Notes under the pieces: model-generated | What the model saw: only the letters and a program-made list of their open reading frames with translations | Told to the model about the DNA's origin: nothing | The model's database searches: none | Assembly (NCBI GenBank): GCA_913031335.1 | Contig: CAJWGI010000002.1 | Span: forward strand, 1 to 15,433 | Reading direction: 5' to 3' | Length of the DNA stretch: 15,433 bases | Source: an uncultured Anaerolineales bacterium | Lineage (GTDB): Bacteria; Chloroflexota; Anaerolineae; Anaerolineales; UBA11657 | Shown: piece after piece, positions 13,324-15,433 of the stretch | How the letters are laid out: the number at the start of each line of letters is the position of its first letter | Position numbering within the stretch: position 1 is the stretch's first letter | Made by a program: the position numbers and the translations under genes

Positions 13324-14544
13324 ATGAACAAGCACGCGAACGCCGACGCAGCGCCCGAAGCAATTGAAAGCAGCGGGGAGCGCACGCATGTGCCCGCCGA
13401 GTTTGCAGATTCAGCGGCCGGCGTGCGCGCTGCTGACGCGGAAATCCGCACTGCCCTTGCGGACGCCGGAATCACATGGCAGCAATGTCCACGCCGCAAT
13501 TGGAATGGCAACGCGGAAGGCAGCGCCACGGCGAAGGCTTTCGCCATGCAGGGCATCCTGAAATACCACGGCCTAGCTGACTGGCACTGGCGCACTGCTT
13601 TCGTGCCCAGTATATCGGTCAACAACGACGCGGCGTACACAATCACGCGCGTGGATTTCGAGCCCGGCCTGATAACCGACATCCTGACAATCGACGGGAA
13701 GCCCACAGAAGGCCGCCCGCTCGAGCGCGTGACGCGTGTGCTGCATCATATCCGCGTTCTGGCCGGAAGCACAAGTGGGGCGCGCGTGCAATCCCGCAAC
13801 GTGCTGACTGCCGGCATCGCGGCCAAGGGCCTCGGCACCAGCGCGGCCGCAGGCGCAGCGCTCGCCACCGCCGCTCTTGCGGCAGCTCTCGGCCCGGAAG
13901 CAGCCCGAAACCTACGGCTGGTCAGCTGCAGCGCACGTCTGCTGGCCGGTTCCGCTTGCCGCAGCACGGTCGGCGGTCTGGCGCTCTGGCTCTCATATCC
14001 CGGCATCGTCCATGATGATTGCTTCGCAGTGCGCATGGACGATGCCGAGCAGCTTGCGGATTTGCGCCTGCTCACGGTGCCGCTAGAATCCCGCGCCGGA
14101 CTGCAGACCGAGCAGGCCCACCGCGTCGCGCCCAGCAGCGCCTTCTTCCGCGCCTGGATGCAAACCCGGCGTGACGATGTGCTGGCTTGCCTGCGGGCAA
14201 CTTCACGGGGCGACTGGGAAGCCCTCGGCCGCCTCGCAGAGGTGGACAGCATGCGCCTGCACGGCGTCACCATGTCCGCCGACCGCGAACAACCACTCGT
14301 CGCCTGGGAACCGGAAAACATCTCTCTCTTCCACATGTGCCACCGCCTGCGCGCAAAAGGCGTGCCCGTGTATTTCTCGACCGACACTGGGCCGACCACG
14401 GTTTTCCTGACGCATGCGGATTATCAGCATGAAGTCATGCAGAGCATCTCCGCGCTCAGGTTGGGCGTGGAGATCATTCCCGGCCACGTCGCTGGGCCGG
14501 CAACGCTGCTGCCGCCCGAGCACGAGGAAGCGGTCGGACTGTAA
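13324..14544 (+). CDS. Phosphomevalonate/diphosphomevalonate decarboxylase (GHMP family)
   Basis: This 406-residue GHMP-fold protein carries the decarboxylase hallmarks: ILKYHGL (K80), SISVNND, the phosphate loop AKGLGTSAAAG (S173), and FSTDTGPT with catalytic Asp354. These enzymes phosphorylate and decarboxylate mevalonate phosphates to isopentenyl (di)phosphate. KYHG rather than the KYWGK of classical diphosphomevalonate decarboxylase is what I associate with the archaeal/Chloroflexi phosphomevalonate decarboxylases, known from Roseiflexus and haloarchaea, which make isopentenyl phosphate for a separate kinase. So mevalonate 5-phosphate may be the substrate. It has an extension of about 65 residues before the conserved start (GSATAKAFAMQG), longer than usual. 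It sits between the membrane protein and a Nudix gene, probably one operon. No good ribosome site is visible. Confidence 0.88.
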   Translation: MNKHANADAAPEAIESSGERTHVPAEFADSAAGVRAADAEIRTALADAGITWQQCPRRNWNGNAEGSATAKAFAMQGILKYHGLADWHWRTAFVPSISVNNDAAYTITRVDFEPGLITDILTIDGKPTEGRPLERVTRVLHHIRVLAGSTSGARVQSRNVLTAGIAAKGLGTSAAAGAALATAALAAALGPEAARNLRLVSCSARLLAGSACRSTVGGLALWLSYPGIVHDDCFAVRMDDAEQLADLRLLTVPLESRAGLQTEQAHRVAPSSAFFRAWMQTRRDDVLACLRATSRGDWEALGRLAEVDSMRLHGVTMSADREQPLVAWEPENISLFHMCHRLRAKGVPVYFSTDTGPTTVFLTHADYQHEVMQSISALRLGVEIIPGHVAGPATLLPPEHEEAVGL

Positions 14545-14554
14545 AGCCCGCCCC

Positions 14555-15070
14555 ATGATTGCTCCCGCGCTGACGGCAGCGCCAACGCACACGCTCTGTT
14601 TCCTCACCAGTGGCGAACGCGTGCTTATGCTGCACCGCCGCAAAGAACCGAACCGCGGTTTGTGGAACGGGGTGGGCGGCCGCATCGAAGCGGGTGAGAC
14701 GCCCCACGCCGCCTGCCTGCGAGAGGTGCGCGAAGAGACCGGGCTGCAGCTGACCGCCGCTAGCTTCGCCGGACTGCTGAGTTGGTGCGCCCCCGCCGCA
14801 GACGGAGCACTGGCGCTGTACACCGCGCCGGCTCCCTCCGAGGAAGTGCACAGCTGCGATGAAGGCGATCTACGCTGGCAGCCAAGGCAGTGGGTATTCA
14901 GTTCAAGCGCAGTAGTCTCCAACATCCATGTATTCGGCCCGGCCGTGCTCAACGGCGCGCCGGCTTGCGTCTATCACTTCGATTACGGTAGCCACGGCCA
15001 CATCCAGAGCCATGAGCGGCGGCCGCTGCCCGCTTCTTTTCGGGTCGCCCAACACGGAGCGAATATTTAA
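14555..15070 (+). CDS. Nudix hydrolase, MutT/MTH1-like
   Basis: I take the ATG at 14555, 10 bp past the decarboxylase stop, instead of an earlier ATG inside that gene. The 171-residue product has a perfect Nudix box G42-x5-E48-x7-R56-E57-V-x-E60-E61-x-G63-L64, which binds Mg2+ and hydrolyses nucleoside-diphosphate-linked substrates. LMLHRRKEPNRGLWNGVGGR before the box is MTH1/MutT-like, so 8-oxo-dGTP cleanup is the default call. The tail (LRWQPRQWV, YHFDYGSHGHI) is of the type seen in short bacterial Nudix enzymes. Its place right behind a mevalonate decarboxylase allows a role with prenyl diphosphates, since plant MTH1-like Nudix enzymes can convert isopentenyl diphosphate to the monophosphate; that is inference. 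Confidence 0.9.
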   Translation: MIAPALTAAPTHTLCFLTSGERVLMLHRRKEPNRGLWNGVGGRIEAGETPHAACLREVREETGLQLTAASFAGLLSWCAPAADGALALYTAPAPSEEVHSCDEGDLRWQPRQWVFSSSAVVSNIHVFGPAVLNGAPACVYHFDYGSHGHIQSHERRPLPASFRVAQHGANI

Positions 15071-15136
15071 CCTTTTGCATACACAGCACAGATATACTTA
15101 CGGCATGTATCACCAGTGCTTTCAGCTCTTTCCCAT

Positions 15137-15142
15137 TATAAT
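15137..15142 (+). promoter_or_regulatory. Candidate -10 box of the Clp gene
   Basis: A perfect TATAAT stands 45 bp before the Clp start codon in a locally AT-rich intergenic stretch. No good -35 hexamer is found at 16-18 bp, so strength or a need for an activator is unclear. No CIRCE-type or CtsR-type direct repeat was noticed. Confidence 0.45.
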
Positions 15143-15187
15143 CGAGCCGAAGCTAGGTGAAGAAAGGTGTAATCAGGGTCAGCGACG

Positions 15188-15433
15188 ATGATGAGATTTG
15201 ACCGTTTTACCGAACGCGCTCAAGACGCGGCCGCCCGCGCCTACGAGATCTTGCAGCGCTATGGACACAACCAGGTGGATACCGAGCATATTCTGCTTGC
15301 GCTGCTCGAGCAGCCCGAGGGCGTCATCCCGCAGATTTTGGAAATGCTCAAGGTGGAGGCGGAGCTGCTGCAGCAGCGGCTCGATGATGTGCTCCGCGCC
15401 AGCCCGAAGGCAGCCATTTACGGCGGCGGCACT
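15188..15433 (+). CDS. Clp ATPase N-terminal domain, ClpC/ClpB type (partial)
   Basis: The first 82 codons run off the right edge. MMRFDRFTERAQDAAARAYE followed by YGHNQVDTEHILLALLEQP is the helical Clp N-domain (first repeat) found in ClpC and ClpB, AAA+ unfoldases that feed ClpP or disaggregate proteins. The ATPase modules lie outside the window, so ClpC versus ClpB cannot be decided; the TEHILLALLEQPEGVIPQIL wording is of the ClpC-like kind. Two adjacent ATGs could serve as start; AGGG lies 11 bases before the first. Confidence 0.88.
   Translation, partial: MMRFDRFTERAQDAAARAYEILQRYGHNQVDTEHILLALLEQPEGVIPQILEMLKVEAELLQQRLDDVLRASPKAAIYGGGT

Overview
The window is a 15.4 kb piece of bacterial chromosome with mostly high-GC coding sequence, dense gene packing, and no rRNA, tRNA, CRISPR array or intact insertion sequence that I can see. 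The gene set fits a member of the Chloroflexota (Anaerolineae-like). It includes a decarboxylase of the archaeal/Chloroflexi mevalonate type, a Thr/Pro-rich secreted metallopeptidase, a LysM lipoprotein, a zinc-ribbon threonine synthase and a ClpC-type ATPase. That assignment is an inference from gene types, not from a marker gene.

Layout: (1) 1-2542, minus strand: a PflX-type radical SAM protein followed 12 bp later by a membrane-anchored spermidine-synthase-like protein that runs off the left edge; a possible 52-residue ORF precedes them. (2) 2543-4447: about 1.9 kb with lower GC and no large gene. It holds a sequence matching a sigma-54 (-24/-12) promoter at 3143-3158, a 36-codon ORF behind a strong Shine-Dalgarno site, short hydrophobic frames that look like pieces of a small membrane protein, and several inverted repeats. 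(3) 4448-5909: a minus-strand retinol-dehydrogenase-like SDR and a divergent cold-shock protein, each with a recognisable sigma-70-type promoter, then a good terminator. (4) 6107-9414: a large secreted zinc peptidase, a convergent YtxH-like small membrane protein with its own strong promoter, and a second SDR. (5) 9516-12345: threonine synthase, a 141-codon conserved-looking protein with no normal start codon, a LysM lipoprotein and a terminator. (6) 12412-15070: a tightly packed trio of multi-spanning membrane protein, phospho-/diphosphomevalonate decarboxylase and Nudix hydrolase. (7) 15188-15433: the start of a Clp ATPase.

The parts most worth a second look are the low-GC gap with its isolated sigma-54-like promoter and tiny hydrophobic ORFs, the membrane protein/mevalonate decarboxylase/Nudix trio (possibly an isoprenoid unit using the isopentenyl-phosphate route), the internally duplicated motif in that membrane protein, and the gene that appears to start at ATA. 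All calls were made by reading the sequence; no database search was run.
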